From an uncultured Pelagibacteraceae bacterium (GTDB lineage Bacteria > Pseudomonadota > Alphaproteobacteria > Pelagibacterales > Pelagibacteraceae): a stretch of 64,000 nt of DNA. How positions within the stretch are numbered: position 1 is the first letter of the stretch; the number at the start of each line of letters is the position of its first letter. The DNA lies in assembly GCA_902589765.1 (NCBI GenBank), contig CACIUF010000001.1:1-64000 (forward strand). The letters are read 5' to 3'. A model generated the notes under the pieces. That model was not told the DNA's origin. It did no database searches and saw nothing but the letters and a program-made list of their open reading frames with translations. Below are positions 52,185-61,497 of the stretch, piece by piece. The translations under genes were made by a program, and so were the position numbers.

Positions 52185-52240
52185 CCCAGGTTTAGTATTA
52201 TTGCCATAATTGGATAATATATGTATACCTCTTTTTAATT

Positions 52241-52831
52241 ATGAAGCGTAAAGGTAAAATTAGTCGAAAAACAAAAGAGACCAGTATAAGTGTTGACCTC
52301 AACATTGATGGTAAAGGTAAATATAAGATAGATACTGGAATAGGATTTCTTAATCATATGCTTGAGCAGTTATCTAAGCATTCATCAATTGATATGAGTA
52401 TAAAAGCTAAAGGAGATACGCACATTGATCTTCACCACACAACTGAAGACACAGGTATAGCGATCGGCGAGGCTTTGAAAAAAGCATTAAAAAAATCCGT
52501 TGGTATTAGAAGATACGCACATGCAATGATACCAATGGATGAAACTTTATCACGTGTTGCAATTGATATTTCAAACAGACCCTATTTAATTTGGAAAGTA
52601 AAATTAAAAGTCGAAAAGCTTGGCGAGATGGATACAGAACTTTTTAAAGAGTGGTTTCAGGCTTTTTCTCAAGCAGCAGGAATTACTTTACACGTAGAAA
52701 ATATTTATGGTGATAATAGCCACCACATAATTGAATCTTGCTTCAAAGGATTAGCAAGATCATTAAGAGCCGCGTTAGAGATAGACCCCAGGAATAGTAA
52801 ATCAATTCCATCTACTAAAGGCTCATTATAA
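52241..52831 (+). CDS. hisB: Imidazoleglycerol-phosphate dehydratase
   Basis: [36 protein letters not shown]. Confidence 0.98.
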   Translation: MKRKGKISRKTKETSISVDLNIDGKGKYKIDTGIGFLNHMLEQLSKHSSIDMSIKAKGDTHIDLHHTTEDTGIAIGEALKKALKKSVGIRRYAHAMIPMDETLSRVAIDISNRPYLIWKVKLKVEKLGEMDTELFKEWFQAFSQAAGITLHVENIYGDNSHHIIESCFKGLARSLRAALEIDPRNSKSIPSTKGSL

Positions 52832-52836
52832 AATTA

Positions 52837-53463
52837 ATGAAAGTTACGATTGTTGATTACAACTCGGGCAATATAAGCTCGGTGATAAACTCTTTTAATG
52901 AGGTTGCTCAAGACAAAGTTAATATCGAAGTTACTGCTGATTTAAATAAAATTAAGTCAAGTGATAAAGTAGTTTTACCAGGGCAGGGCTCATTTAAAAG
53001 TTGTGTGGATGCTTTGAAGAAAATTAATGGTCTTATCGATACTCTTAATGAATTTGCAATAACTAATAAAAAACCTCTTCTCGGAATTTGCGTTGGCTTA
53101 CAAATGTTTGCTGATATTGGTTATGAGGAAACTGAAACTAAAGGTTTAGGTTGGATTCCTGGGAAAGTTTCAAAAATAGATAACCAAAATGGAAAATATA
53201 AACTTCCTCATATAGGGTGGAACCAAATTAATATTGTCAAGGAAAGTAAGATTTTTGAAAATGTAGAGAATTATACACATATGTATTTTGTGCACAGTTA
53301 TGAATTTATTCCAAAAGATAAAAATATGATTTCTGCAACAACGGACTACTCATCTAATATAGTTTGTGCAGTAGAAAATGAAAATATTTTTGGAACTCAA
53401 TTTCACCCAGAGAAAAGTGATAAGATTGGACTTAAAATAATTGATAATTTTATTAATATTTAA
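52837..53463 (+). CDS. hisH: Imidazole glycerol phosphate synthase subunit HisH
   Basis: VIDYNSGN-like N-term; LGICVGLQMFAD; GTQFHPEKS. Confidence 0.97.
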   Translation: MKVTIVDYNSGNISSVINSFNEVAQDKVNIEVTADLNKIKSSDKVVLPGQGSFKSCVDALKKINGLIDTLNEFAITNKKPLLGICVGLQMFADIGYEETETKGLGWIPGKVSKIDNQNGKYKLPHIGWNQINIVKESKIFENVENYTHMYFVHSYEFIPKDKNMISATTDYSSNIVCAVENENIFGTQFHPEKSDKIGLKIIDNFINI

Positions 53464-53467
53464 ATTA

Positions 53468-53611
53468 ATGAATAAACTTTTTTTAATTTTTCTTTGTTAC
53501 TTTTTTCTTACTTCGTGTCAAAATTTTCAGAATGTAGAAAATACAAAGAAAAAAAGTTTAAATAAAGAATTTACAATTTCAAGCGAGACAAAGTTAAAAA
53601 CAAATAAATGA
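53468..53611 (+). CDS. Small putative lipoprotein, 47 aa (not in ORF track)
   Basis: [47 protein letters not shown]; lipobox LTSC; 4-nt ATGA overlap with hisA. Confidence 0.65.
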   Translation: MNKLFLIFLCYFFLTSCQNFQNVENTKKKSLNKEFTISSETKLKTNK

Positions 53612-54324
53612 AAATATTTCCAGCGATTGATATTAAAGATAAAAAATGTGTGAGATTAGTTAAAGGAGATTTTAATAATAAAACTGAGTATGAAATGTCT
53701 CCAGTTGAACAAGCTAGTAAATATAAAGATCATGGTTTTAAAAATTTACATATAGTTGATTTGGATGGAGCTTTAACTGGCGAAACCACTAATTTAGATA
53801 CTATCCAAGATATTGTAAGTAAATTTGACTTTAAAATTGAGGTTGGTGGAGGTATTAGAAATTTTGAGAGTATTCAAAAGTATACTGATGCTGGAGTTGA
53901 AAAAGTAATCTTAGGCAGTGCAGCAATTAATGATAAAAATTTTTTGAAAGAGGCATGTGAAAAATTTCCAAATAAAATAGCATTGGGTCTGGATGCTAAA
54001 GATGGATATTTATCAGTATCTGGTTGGAAGGAAAATTCTAATCAATTAACTTTGGATTATTTAAAAGAAGTAAATGGTTATGGTATTAGCAGATTGATTT
54101 ATACTGATATCAATAGAGATGGTATGAAGCAAAGCCCAAATTTTGAGGAGACATCAAAAGTTGCGGAGAAATCAAATTGTCCGGTTATTATATCTGGTGG
54201 TGTATCATCAATAGATGACATTAAAAAAGCCAAAACTTTAAAAAATATTGAGGGTGTAATAGTTGGTAAAGCTATTTATGATGGAGATATAAAGTTAGAG
54301 GAACTGGTAAAAGAAGATGCTTAA
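53608..54324 (+). CDS. hisA: HisA phosphoribosyl isomerase
   Basis: [27 protein letters not shown]. Confidence 0.97.
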   Translation: MKIFPAIDIKDKKCVRLVKGDFNNKTEYEMSPVEQASKYKDHGFKNLHIVDLDGALTGETTNLDTIQDIVSKFDFKIEVGGGIRNFESIQKYTDAGVEKVILGSAAINDKNFLKEACEKFPNKIALGLDAKDGYLSVSGWKENSNQLTLDYLKEVNGYGISRLIYTDINRDGMKQSPNFEETSKVAEKSNCPVIISGGVSSIDDIKKAKTLKNIEGVIVGKAIYDGDIKLEELVKEDA

Positions 54325-55072
54325 AACTAGAATAATTCCTTGTTTAGATGTTAAGAATGGTCGTGTTGTTAAAGGTATTAACTTTGTTGATTTAAAAGAC
54401 GCAGGTGATCCAGTTGAGCAAGCCAAAATTTATTCTGATGGTGGTGCAGATGAAATTTGTTTTTTAGATATTACGGCTTCGAATGAAAATAGAGATACAA
54501 TTTATGATGTGGTTGAAAGAACATCAAAAAAATGCTTTGTTCCTTTAACCGTCGGTGGTGGAGTAAGAAGTATTGAGGATATAAATAAATTATTAAATTG
54601 TGGTGCTGATAAAGTATCTATTAATACTGCAGCTGTTGAAAATCCAAAAGTTGTTTTAGAAAGTTCAAAAAAGTTTGGTTCACAATGTATTGTTGTTGCA
54701 ATTGATGCAAAAAAAAATGGCGACAAATGGGAAATATTTACTCATGGAGGTAGAAATAATAGTGGTCTTGATGCTTTAGAGTATGCCAAAAAAATGGAAA
54801 ACAATGGGGCAGGAGAATTATTGGTAACCTCTATGGATAGGGATGGAACACAAATAGGTTATGACATCGATTTGATGAGTAAAATTGCATCAAAAGTAAA
54901 CATACCTTTAATTGCATCAGGAGGTGTTGGTAATCTAGATCATTTGGTCGATGGAATTAAGTTAGGAAATGCAAGTGCAGTTTTAGCAGCCTCAATATTT
55001 CACTATGGAAAACATTCAGTGCAAGAGGCCAAGGAATATTTGGACTCGAAAGGAATTCCTGTTAGAATTTAG
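54317..55072 (+). CDS. hisF: Imidazole glycerol phosphate synthase subunit HisF
   Basis: [29 protein letters not shown]. Confidence 0.98.
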   Translation: MLKTRIIPCLDVKNGRVVKGINFVDLKDAGDPVEQAKIYSDGGADEICFLDITASNENRDTIYDVVERTSKKCFVPLTVGGGVRSIEDINKLLNCGADKVSINTAAVENPKVVLESSKKFGSQCIVVAIDAKKNGDKWEIFTHGGRNNSGLDALEYAKKMENNGAGELLVTSMDRDGTQIGYDIDLMSKIASKVNIPLIASGGVGNLDHLVDGIKLGNASAVLAASIFHYGKHSVQEAKEYLDSKGIPVRI

Positions 55073-55073
55073 A

Positions 55074-55355
55074 ATGTTAAACACACTAGAACACCTATTT
55101 AAACTTGCGCGTGAAAGAAAACAAAGACCAGTTGATGGATCTTATACTAATAAATTATTATCAGATAAATCGCTAAGCAGATCAAAAGTTCTAGAAGAAA
55201 TAAATGAACTGATTGAGGCAGTGGACAAAGATACTAATAAAATACATGAAGCGGCTGATGTATTTTACCATTTGATAATTTATCTTGAGGCAAATAATAT
55301 CAAGATTGAAGAAATTGAAAGTGAGTTAGAAAAAAGAAAAAAATTAAATGAGTAA
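55074..55355 (+). CDS. hisE: Phosphoribosyl-ATP pyrophosphatase
   Basis: SYTNKLLSDKSLSRSKVLEEINELIEA, HEAADVFYHLIIYLE; ATG at 55074 preferred over the ORF-track start. Confidence 0.92.
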   Translation: MLNTLEHLFKLARERKQRPVDGSYTNKLLSDKSLSRSKVLEEINELIEAVDKDTNKIHEAADVFYHLIIYLEANNIKIEEIESELEKRKKLNE

Positions 55356-55692
55356 AATAAAATTTGTTTTAATTTTATTAATTGTCTATGGTCTTTACAA
55401 AGGTTATGAAGTTTTTACAGAGTTCGAGATAGGAGTTTCTGACAGGGTTGCTGTATTAGAAGAGGCAGCTGATTATGAGAGACAAGATGAAGTTATTGCT
55501 TTAATGATGTATTTGGGTAATCCCCCTCGATTAAATGAACATTTATTAGTTAAAAGTAAGTCTAAATGTCTAGATATGAAACAAATAGCCGAGGAAACAT
55601 CTTTTGCTTATTATGAATGTGCAGTGGTTGATGCTAATATAAGAGGTGGAAAAATAATCAGTATTAACGAGGAGTTGGAAGTTTTAGAATGA
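55348..55692 (+). CDS. Uncharacterised membrane-anchored protein, 114 aa
   Basis: Single N-terminal hydrophobic segment; no family recognised; overlaps hisE and the HIT gene by a few nt. Confidence 0.6.
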   Translation: MSKIKFVLILLIVYGLYKGYEVFTEFEIGVSDRVAVLEEAADYERQDEVIALMMYLGNPPRLNEHLLVKSKSKCLDMKQIAEETSFAYYECAVVDANIRGGKIISINEELEVLE

Positions 55693-56054
55693 AATATGAC
55701 GACAATAACATTTTTGCAAAAATTCTAAGGGGTGAAATTCCTTGCAAAAAAATTTATGAAGATGATTTTGTATTATCTTTTCATGACATCAATCCACAAA
55801 AAAAAATTCATGCACTAGTAATTCCGAAAGGAAAATACATAGACTTAGATGACTTTAGCACTAACGCTTCATCGGACGAGATGATAGGATTATTAAAGGG
55901 CATCAACAAAGTGGCAAAAAAACTTAATATTTCAGTTGATATGGGTAAAGGATACAGGGCCTTAGTAAATATTAGTGAACATGGTGGTCAAGAAGTACCT
56001 CACCTTCATTTCCATTTATTTGGTGGCGAACCAGTTGGTAAGATGGTCCAGTGA
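55689..56054 (+). CDS. HIT-family hydrolase (HinT-like)
   Basis: NIFAKILRGEIPCKKIYEDD; HLHFHLFGG. Confidence 0.95.
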   Translation: MKYDDNNIFAKILRGEIPCKKIYEDDFVLSFHDINPQKKIHALVIPKGKYIDLDDFSTNASSDEMIGLLKGINKVAKKLNISVDMGKGYRALVNISEHGGQEVPHLHFHLFGGEPVGKMVQ

Positions 56055-56554
56055 ATAAAAAGGTTGAGAGAAATTATTTAGAAATATCTTACTTAGAAGA
56101 ATTAAAAGACTCTTCAAATTTTTCAAATCATTTTTCAATAAATTTTGTTGATCCAGTTGATTTTCAGTTAAATAAATTTTTTTATAAAAATATTGGCAAA
56201 AATCATCATTGGGTAGATCGATTAGTGTGGGGTGAAAAACAATGGTTAGATTATGTCTCTGACAAAAAAGTTAAAACTTATGTGTTGAAAGAAAAAGATG
56301 AACTGGCAGGTTATTTTGAATTAATACTACATACAGATAAAAATGAAGTTGAGATAGCCTATTTGGGTTTATTAGAAGAATATCAAAATAAAAAATTAGG
56401 TTCATATTTATTATCAGCAGCTATTAAAAATTCTTTTAAAGAAAAACCTAAAAGAGTTTGGGTGCACACATGTTCATTAGATCACAAAAATGCATTAAAT
56501 AACTATATTGCAAGGGGTATGAAAGTTTTTAAAACAGAAACTGTAATGATTTGA
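56051..56554 (+). CDS. GNAT-family acetyltransferase (GTG start)
   Basis: EIAYLGLLEEYQNKKLGSYLLSAAI. Confidence 0.85.
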   Translation: MNKKVERNYLEISYLEELKDSSNFSNHFSINFVDPVDFQLNKFFYKNIGKNHHWVDRLVWGEKQWLDYVSDKKVKTYVLKEKDELAGYFELILHTDKNEVEIAYLGLLEEYQNKKLGSYLLSAAIKNSFKEKPKRVWVHTCSLDHKNALNNYIARGMKVFKTETVMI

Positions 56555-56555
56555 A

Positions 56556-57104
56556 TTAGTTTTGTTGAGGAAGTTCAAATATTCCTTTTTTTAATTTTTG
56601 ATTTCTTTTGATTGAAGAAAGATAGGTAATACTGATATTTTGATAGATATCTACTGTTTGCCATCCAATTAAGTTATAAGTTTTCTTATCAAAAAATAAG
56701 TTTATCTCGTTCTCATTTTCTACAAATTTAAAGTTAATAAAATTATCATCTATATTTCTTTGTTTTATACCTTTTATTTTTTTTAATAAATATTTTTTAT
56801 TTAGTATTGTATCTAGAGGAGTTTTTTCAAGAGGATAAAAATAATAACTACTTAATGTTTTTATTACTAATGATTTTCCATCTGAAACTAGAGTTTTTTG
56901 ATTACCTAAATTATACTTACAATAAATTTTTTTTGGATATTCAACTATACAATTACCTTTTTCAATCTTACCATTTATATTTTGCTCAAAATTAAATGAT
57001 ATATTTTCAATATTTGTAAATTTTTTAATTATATTTTCTTTTATTGATGCTGAAACATTGGAAATTATTGAAAAAAAAATTAAGATAAAAAGTAGTTTTT
57101 TCAT
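56556..57104 (-). CDS. lolA: LolA-like lipoprotein carrier protein
   Basis: Signal peptide; ISFNFEQNINGKIEKGNCIVEYPKKIYCKY; next to ftsK. Confidence 0.85.
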   Translation of the reverse strand: MKKLLFILIFFSIISNVSASIKENIIKKFTNIENISFNFEQNINGKIEKGNCIVEYPKKIYCKYNLGNQKTLVSDGKSLVIKTLSSYYFYPLEKTPLDTILNKKYLLKKIKGIKQRNIDDNFINFKFVENENEINLFFDKKTYNLIGWQTVDIYQNISITYLSSIKRNQKLKKGIFELPQQN

Positions 57105-59221
57105 TTAAGAACATCTCTTTTTCCAACATGATTTGCTTTACTAACTATTCCCTCAGACTCCATCATATCAATTATTCTTGCAGCTCGATTATATCCAATT
57201 TGAAGTTTTCTTTGTAAAAATGAGGTCGAGGCCTTCCCTTCCGTTTTAATTATTTCAACTGCTGTTTGATATAATTCGTCTTTTTCACCTTGATTTTTTG
57301 AATCATTTAATTCCTTTTCGTCAGCAAAGTTCAAGATTTCGTCCACATAGTCAGGTTCTGCTTGGGATCTTAAAAAGTTATTAATTTTCTCTATTTCAGT
57401 GTCTGATACAAATGGAGCATGAATTCTTACAATTTTATTTGCAGACGACATGTATAACATGTCGCCTTTTCCTAATAATTGTTCAGCTCCTTGCTCACCT
57501 AAAATTGTTCTACTGTCTATTTTTGATGTCACTTGAAAAGAAATTCTGGTTGGAAAATTTGCTTTGATAGTACCTGTAATCACGTCAACACTAGGTCTTT
57601 GAGTAGCCATGATAATATGAATACCTGCAGCTCTAGCCATCTGTGACAATTTTTGAATATAATTTTCAATTTCTTTTCCTGCCACCAACATCAAATCAGA
57701 CATTTCATCAACCACCACTACTATGTAGGGCATTGGTAATTTATGTTTTGAGTTGTAGCTATCAATATTTCTCACTCCCTCTTTGGTCATTAGTCTATAT
57801 CTGCTCTCCATCTCTTTAACTACCCAACCAAGAACAGAAGCAGCCTTTTTAGCCTCAGTAATGACAGGGCAAAGTAGGTGTGGGATACCTTCATAAGTAG
57901 AAAGTTCTAACATCTTAGGGTCAATTAAAATAAATTTACATCTTTCTGGAGCATGCTTGTAAAGAAGAGACAAAATAATTGTATTGATACAAACAGATTT
58001 TCCTGAGCCTGTAGTACCAGCAATAAGCAAATGAGGCATTGCAGATAAGTCCCCAATTATTGGAATGCCAGAAATATTTTTTCCTAAAGCAATAGGTAAT
58101 TTAACTTCTTTCTTTTTAAAGTTTGAATTATCTAGAATTTCACTGAGATATACATTCTCTCTATCTGAATTCGGAAGTTCTATACCTATGGTATTACTTC
58201 CTGGAATGGTTGCTATACGTGCTGACTCTGAACTTGTATTTCTTGCAATATCATCAGATAGATTAATTATTTTAGAAACCTTGATACCCGCTGCAGGTTC
58301 AAATTCATTTAGAGTAACTACTGGGCCGTAACTAACCTTTTTAATCTTTCCATTAACACCAAAATCCAAGAGAATTTTTTCTAAAAATTCTGGATTATTA
58401 TTTTCATTTTTATTAAGACTTTCCCTTTCTTTTTTGGTTGGAGTTTTTAACAAATCAATTGAGGGTAGAGAAAATTTCGTTTTTGTAGACCTATTATTTT
58501 CAGCTTTGATAAACGGTAAATCTTCTTGTATTATGTCTTTTATTTCATCTTGAGGAATAAATTCGTCTATAAGCTCATCTTTATTTGTATAACTTTTAGA
58601 ATTTTTATTTAATAAATAATTTAATATTTTTTTTACACTCAAAATAAAATTTTTGAAGTTGAAATTTATACTTAAAATGAAAAATAATAGAGTAAGTATT
58701 AGAAGTAAATAAAATGAAAAATCATTATATCTATTTAATAAGTTAATTAAAAAGTTTTTTGATAGGTAATTTCCAACAAAACCACCACTACCATTGATAT
58801 AAAGTGTAAAATTTTCAGAGTAAAATTTTGAAAAAAACAAAGATCCAAATAATACATAAATTATAACAAAGAAGGTGTTTTCTATGATAATTAAAATTTC
58901 TTTTTTTCTAAAAATGTTAAAACCTGTAAAGATATAAGTGACGGGTAATAAGTAACCTATTAAGCCTATAGATTGTAAAATAAAGTCTGAAGTAACACTT
59001 CCCTGATAACCTAAAACATTTTTTATAATAGTATTTTCTGGGAAAATAAAATTTGGGTCTTCTGGAGAGTATGAAATTAAGGCAATTAAAATTAAAAACC
59101 CCGTTAAAAGAACACAAATACCGAAAATTTCAATTAATCTATTTGTAATGAATGTTAGAGCTATGTTTGATAGTTTTTTTATATCCATATCAGATGAATC
59201 AAATTTACCACTTTGTATCAT
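57101..59221 (-). CDS. ftsK: DNA translocase FtsK
   Basis: N-terminal TMs; LIAGTTGSGKSVCINTII; gamma domain FLQRKLQIGYNRAARIID. Confidence 0.97.
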   Translation of the reverse strand: MIQSGKFDSSDMDIKKLSNIALTFITNRLIEIFGICVLLTGFLILIALISYSPEDPNFIFPENTIIKNVLGYQGSVTSDFILQSIGLIGYLLPVTYIFTGFNIFRKKEILIIIENTFFVIIYVLFGSLFFSKFYSENFTLYINGSGGFVGNYLSKNFLINLLNRYNDFSFYLLLILTLLFFILSINFNFKNFILSVKKILNYLLNKNSKSYTNKDELIDEFIPQDEIKDIIQEDLPFIKAENNRSTKTKFSLPSIDLLKTPTKKERESLNKNENNNPEFLEKILLDFGVNGKIKKVSYGPVVTLNEFEPAAGIKVSKIINLSDDIARNTSSESARIATIPGSNTIGIELPNSDRENVYLSEILDNSNFKKKEVKLPIALGKNISGIPIIGDLSAMPHLLIAGTTGSGKSVCINTIILSLLYKHAPERCKFILIDPKMLELSTYEGIPHLLCPVITEAKKAASVLGWVVKEMESRYRLMTKEGVRNIDSYNSKHKLPMPYIVVVVDEMSDLMLVAGKEIENYIQKLSQMARAAGIHIIMATQRPSVDVITGTIKANFPTRISFQVTSKIDSRTILGEQGAEQLLGKGDMLYMSSANKIVRIHAPFVSDTEIEKINNFLRSQAEPDYVDEILNFADEKELNDSKNQGEKDELYQTAVEIIKTEGKASTSFLQRKLQIGYNRAARIIDMMESEGIVSKANHVGKRDVLK

Positions 59222-59252
59222 CTAATTTTTATTGTTAAAATTAAAAATTATT

Positions 59253-60323
59253 ATGAAACTTTGTATTCTAGGTGGCGGATTAACTGGATTAAGTTTAGCA
59301 AAATCTTTAGTTAAAAAAGGATTATCTATTGATATTTTTTTAAATAAAAAAAAATCAGATTTTAATAGGAGTCGAACGATTGGTATATCTAATGATAATC
59401 TGATGTTTTTTAATAAAGAAATATTGGATATTAAAAAATTATTTTGGGATATTAAGAAAATTGAAATTTATTCAGACAATCTAAGAAATGAAAAAATCTT
59501 AAATTTTGAAAATAATAATAAAACTGTTTTTGCAATAATTAGAAATTATCAATTACAAAGTAAACTATTCAAAAGTTTAAAAAAGGATAAGTTATGTAAA
59601 TTTAAACGAAATTTTGATTACAATCTTTCAAATTTGAAAAAATATAAGTTAATAATCAATTGTGAAAATCATAACTATTTTACAAAGAAGTTTTTTGCAA
59701 GAAGTTTGAAAAAAAAATATGATAGTCTTGCGTATACTACAATTTTAAAACACGAAAAAATTCAGAATAATACAGCATCTCAAATATTTACGAAAAATGG
59801 ACCATTGGCATTTTTACCATTATCAGAAATAGAAACTTCTATTGTTTATTCAATTAAGGGTAAAAAAAATATTAATCTCAAAGAATTAATTAAAAAATAT
59901 AATACCAAATATTCAATTACAGATTTTGGTATTTGCAACTTTTTTGAGTTGAAAGCTTCGAATTTGAGAACTTATTATCATAAAAATATTCTGGCTTTTG
60001 GTGATGTATTACATCGCCTCCATCCTTTGGCTGGCCAGGGTTTCAATATGACTTTAAGAGATATTCGAGATTTGGGTAATTTAATTGAACTTAAGTTAAA
60101 GAATGGATTAGAGATAGATAATTCAATTTGTGAAGAATTTCAAAATATGACTAAACATAAAAACTATCTTTTCTCTAGTGGAATTGATTTTGTATACGAA
60201 TTTTTTAATTTTGAAAGCAAGATGAATAATAATATCCTTAGCAAATCAGTGAGATTTATAGGAAGAAATAAATTCCTAAATAGATCTTTTAAAAATATTG
60301 CTAATAGAGGTTTTGAAATTTAG
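59253..60323 (+). CDS. UbiH/UbiF-type FAD-dependent monooxygenase
   Basis: MKLCILGGGLTGLSLAKSL; AFGDVLHRLHPLAGQGFNMTLRDI. Confidence 0.88.
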   Translation: MKLCILGGGLTGLSLAKSLVKKGLSIDIFLNKKKSDFNRSRTIGISNDNLMFFNKEILDIKKLFWDIKKIEIYSDNLRNEKILNFENNNKTVFAIIRNYQLQSKLFKSLKKDKLCKFKRNFDYNLSNLKKYKLIINCENHNYFTKKFFARSLKKKYDSLAYTTILKHEKIQNNTASQIFTKNGPLAFLPLSEIETSIVYSIKGKKNINLKELIKKYNTKYSITDFGICNFFELKASNLRTYYHKNILAFGDVLHRLHPLAGQGFNMTLRDIRDLGNLIELKLKNGLEIDNSICEEFQNMTKHKNYLFSSGIDFVYEFFNFESKMNNNILSKSVRFIGRNKFLNRSFKNIANRGFEI

Positions 60324-60325
60324 TT

Positions 60326-60970
60326 TTATTGAACGGTTGTATTATTATAATTGTCAAAAGAGTATGTAGTTAAAATTTCTGAAATTTTAGTTTTTCTAAG
60401 CTCTAAATTTTTGGCTTCTAATAAGATTTGTTTTTCTTCTAGCGTAAAAGGAGATGCCATTGCTAGAGCGTTTATTGTTTCATCTAAACTTTGTTTCTCT
60501 AATCCTTTCCAATTAATAATAAATCCTCTTTTTTCAAAAAGATTTTTTAAGTCTTTAAATATCAATTTTAAATCAGAAAATTGTAGATTTTCACTTTGAT
60601 AACTTAGATCATCATAAAAATTATTAAAATCTACATTGCATTCTCTATATTTTTTATTTGATTTTACTTCATCTATTTTTTTAAATCTGATTATACCCTT
60701 AAGTTCTATCAAAAATTGACCGTTATCATTTTCTCTAAAGCTTGTAATTTTACCCATACACCCAATGTCATATAATTCAGGGTTAACTTCACTTTCTTTT
60801 GAATTTTTAGGTTGTATCATTCCAATAAGCTTGTTTGACTTCATACTATCATTAATCATATCGACATATCTTGGCTCAAATATATTTAATGGAACAGTAG
60901 TTCTTGGAAAAATGATAAAGTTACTTAATGGAAAAACCGGTATTGTTTTTGGTAAATCTTCTTTTTTCAT
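60326..60970 (-). CDS. Lon N-terminal (substrate-binding) domain protein
   Basis: IPVFPLSNFIIFPRTTVPLNIFEPRYVDMI. Confidence 0.9.
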   Translation of the reverse strand: MKKEDLPKTIPVFPLSNFIIFPRTTVPLNIFEPRYVDMINDSMKSNKLIGMIQPKNSKESEVNPELYDIGCMGKITSFRENDNGQFLIELKGIIRFKKIDEVKSNKKYRECNVDFNNFYDDLSYQSENLQFSDLKLIFKDLKNLFEKRGFIINWKGLEKQSLDETINALAMASPFTLEEKQILLEAKNLELRKTKISEILTTYSFDNYNNTTVQ

Positions 60971-61037
60971 GAAAAAAACATACCATAATTAATATTACTT
61001 GAATTAAAAAAAACGACACACTATATTAATTTCTTTT

Positions 61038-61112
61038 GCGGGCGTAGCTCAGTGGTAGAGCGTCTCGTTGCCAACGAGAAGGTCGAGGGTTCGATCCCCT
61101 TTGCCCGCTCCA
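61038..61112 (+). tRNA. tRNA-Gly (GCC), CCA encoded
   Basis: GCGGGCG acceptor paired with TGCCCGC, anticodon loop TTGCCAA, GGTTCGATCC T-loop, encoded CCA. Confidence 0.97.
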
Positions 61113-61161
61113 TTTTTAAGAAATATAATAAAAAATTTAATTAGATGAGGATGTAAATTAA

Positions 61162-61497
61162 ATGAGTGAACTATTCGATAAAAAATGTGTTCCTTGTGAA
61201 GGTGGTGTACCTGCGCTTGATATAAGTGAAATACATAAATATCAAAAAAAAATTGATGGATGGGATGTTATTAAAAATGAGAAAAATATACATTTTTTAG
61301 AAAAAAAATTTACATTTAAAAACTTTGTTGAGAGTCAAAAATTTGTAAATGAAGTAGGTAAAATATCAGAAGAGGAAGGCCATCACCCTGAAATTTTATT
61401 TGGATGGGGTTATGCGAAAATAAACATCTCAACCCATGCAATCGAGGGATTATCAGAAAACGATTTCATTTTAGCTTCAAAGATTGACAAGATTTAA
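61162..61497 (+). CDS. Pterin-4a-carbinolamine dehydratase
   Basis: ISEEEGHHPEILFGWGYAKINISTHAIEGLSENDFILA. Confidence 0.92.
   Translation: MSELFDKKCVPCEGGVPALDISEIHKYQKKIDGWDVIKNEKNIHFLEKKFTFKNFVESQKFVNEVGKISEEEGHHPEILFGWGYAKINISTHAIEGLSENDFILASKIDKI

Noticed and set aside
50967-52195. Plus-strand ORFs opposite hslU/hslV (50967..51212, 51411..51653, 51848..52195)
   Set aside because: Shadow ORFs of conserved hslVU; no domain signal.
52546-52562. CACGTG in hisB considered as a parS or E-box-like site
   Set aside because: Flanks (TTATCACGTGTTGC) do not match GTTTCACGTGAAAC.
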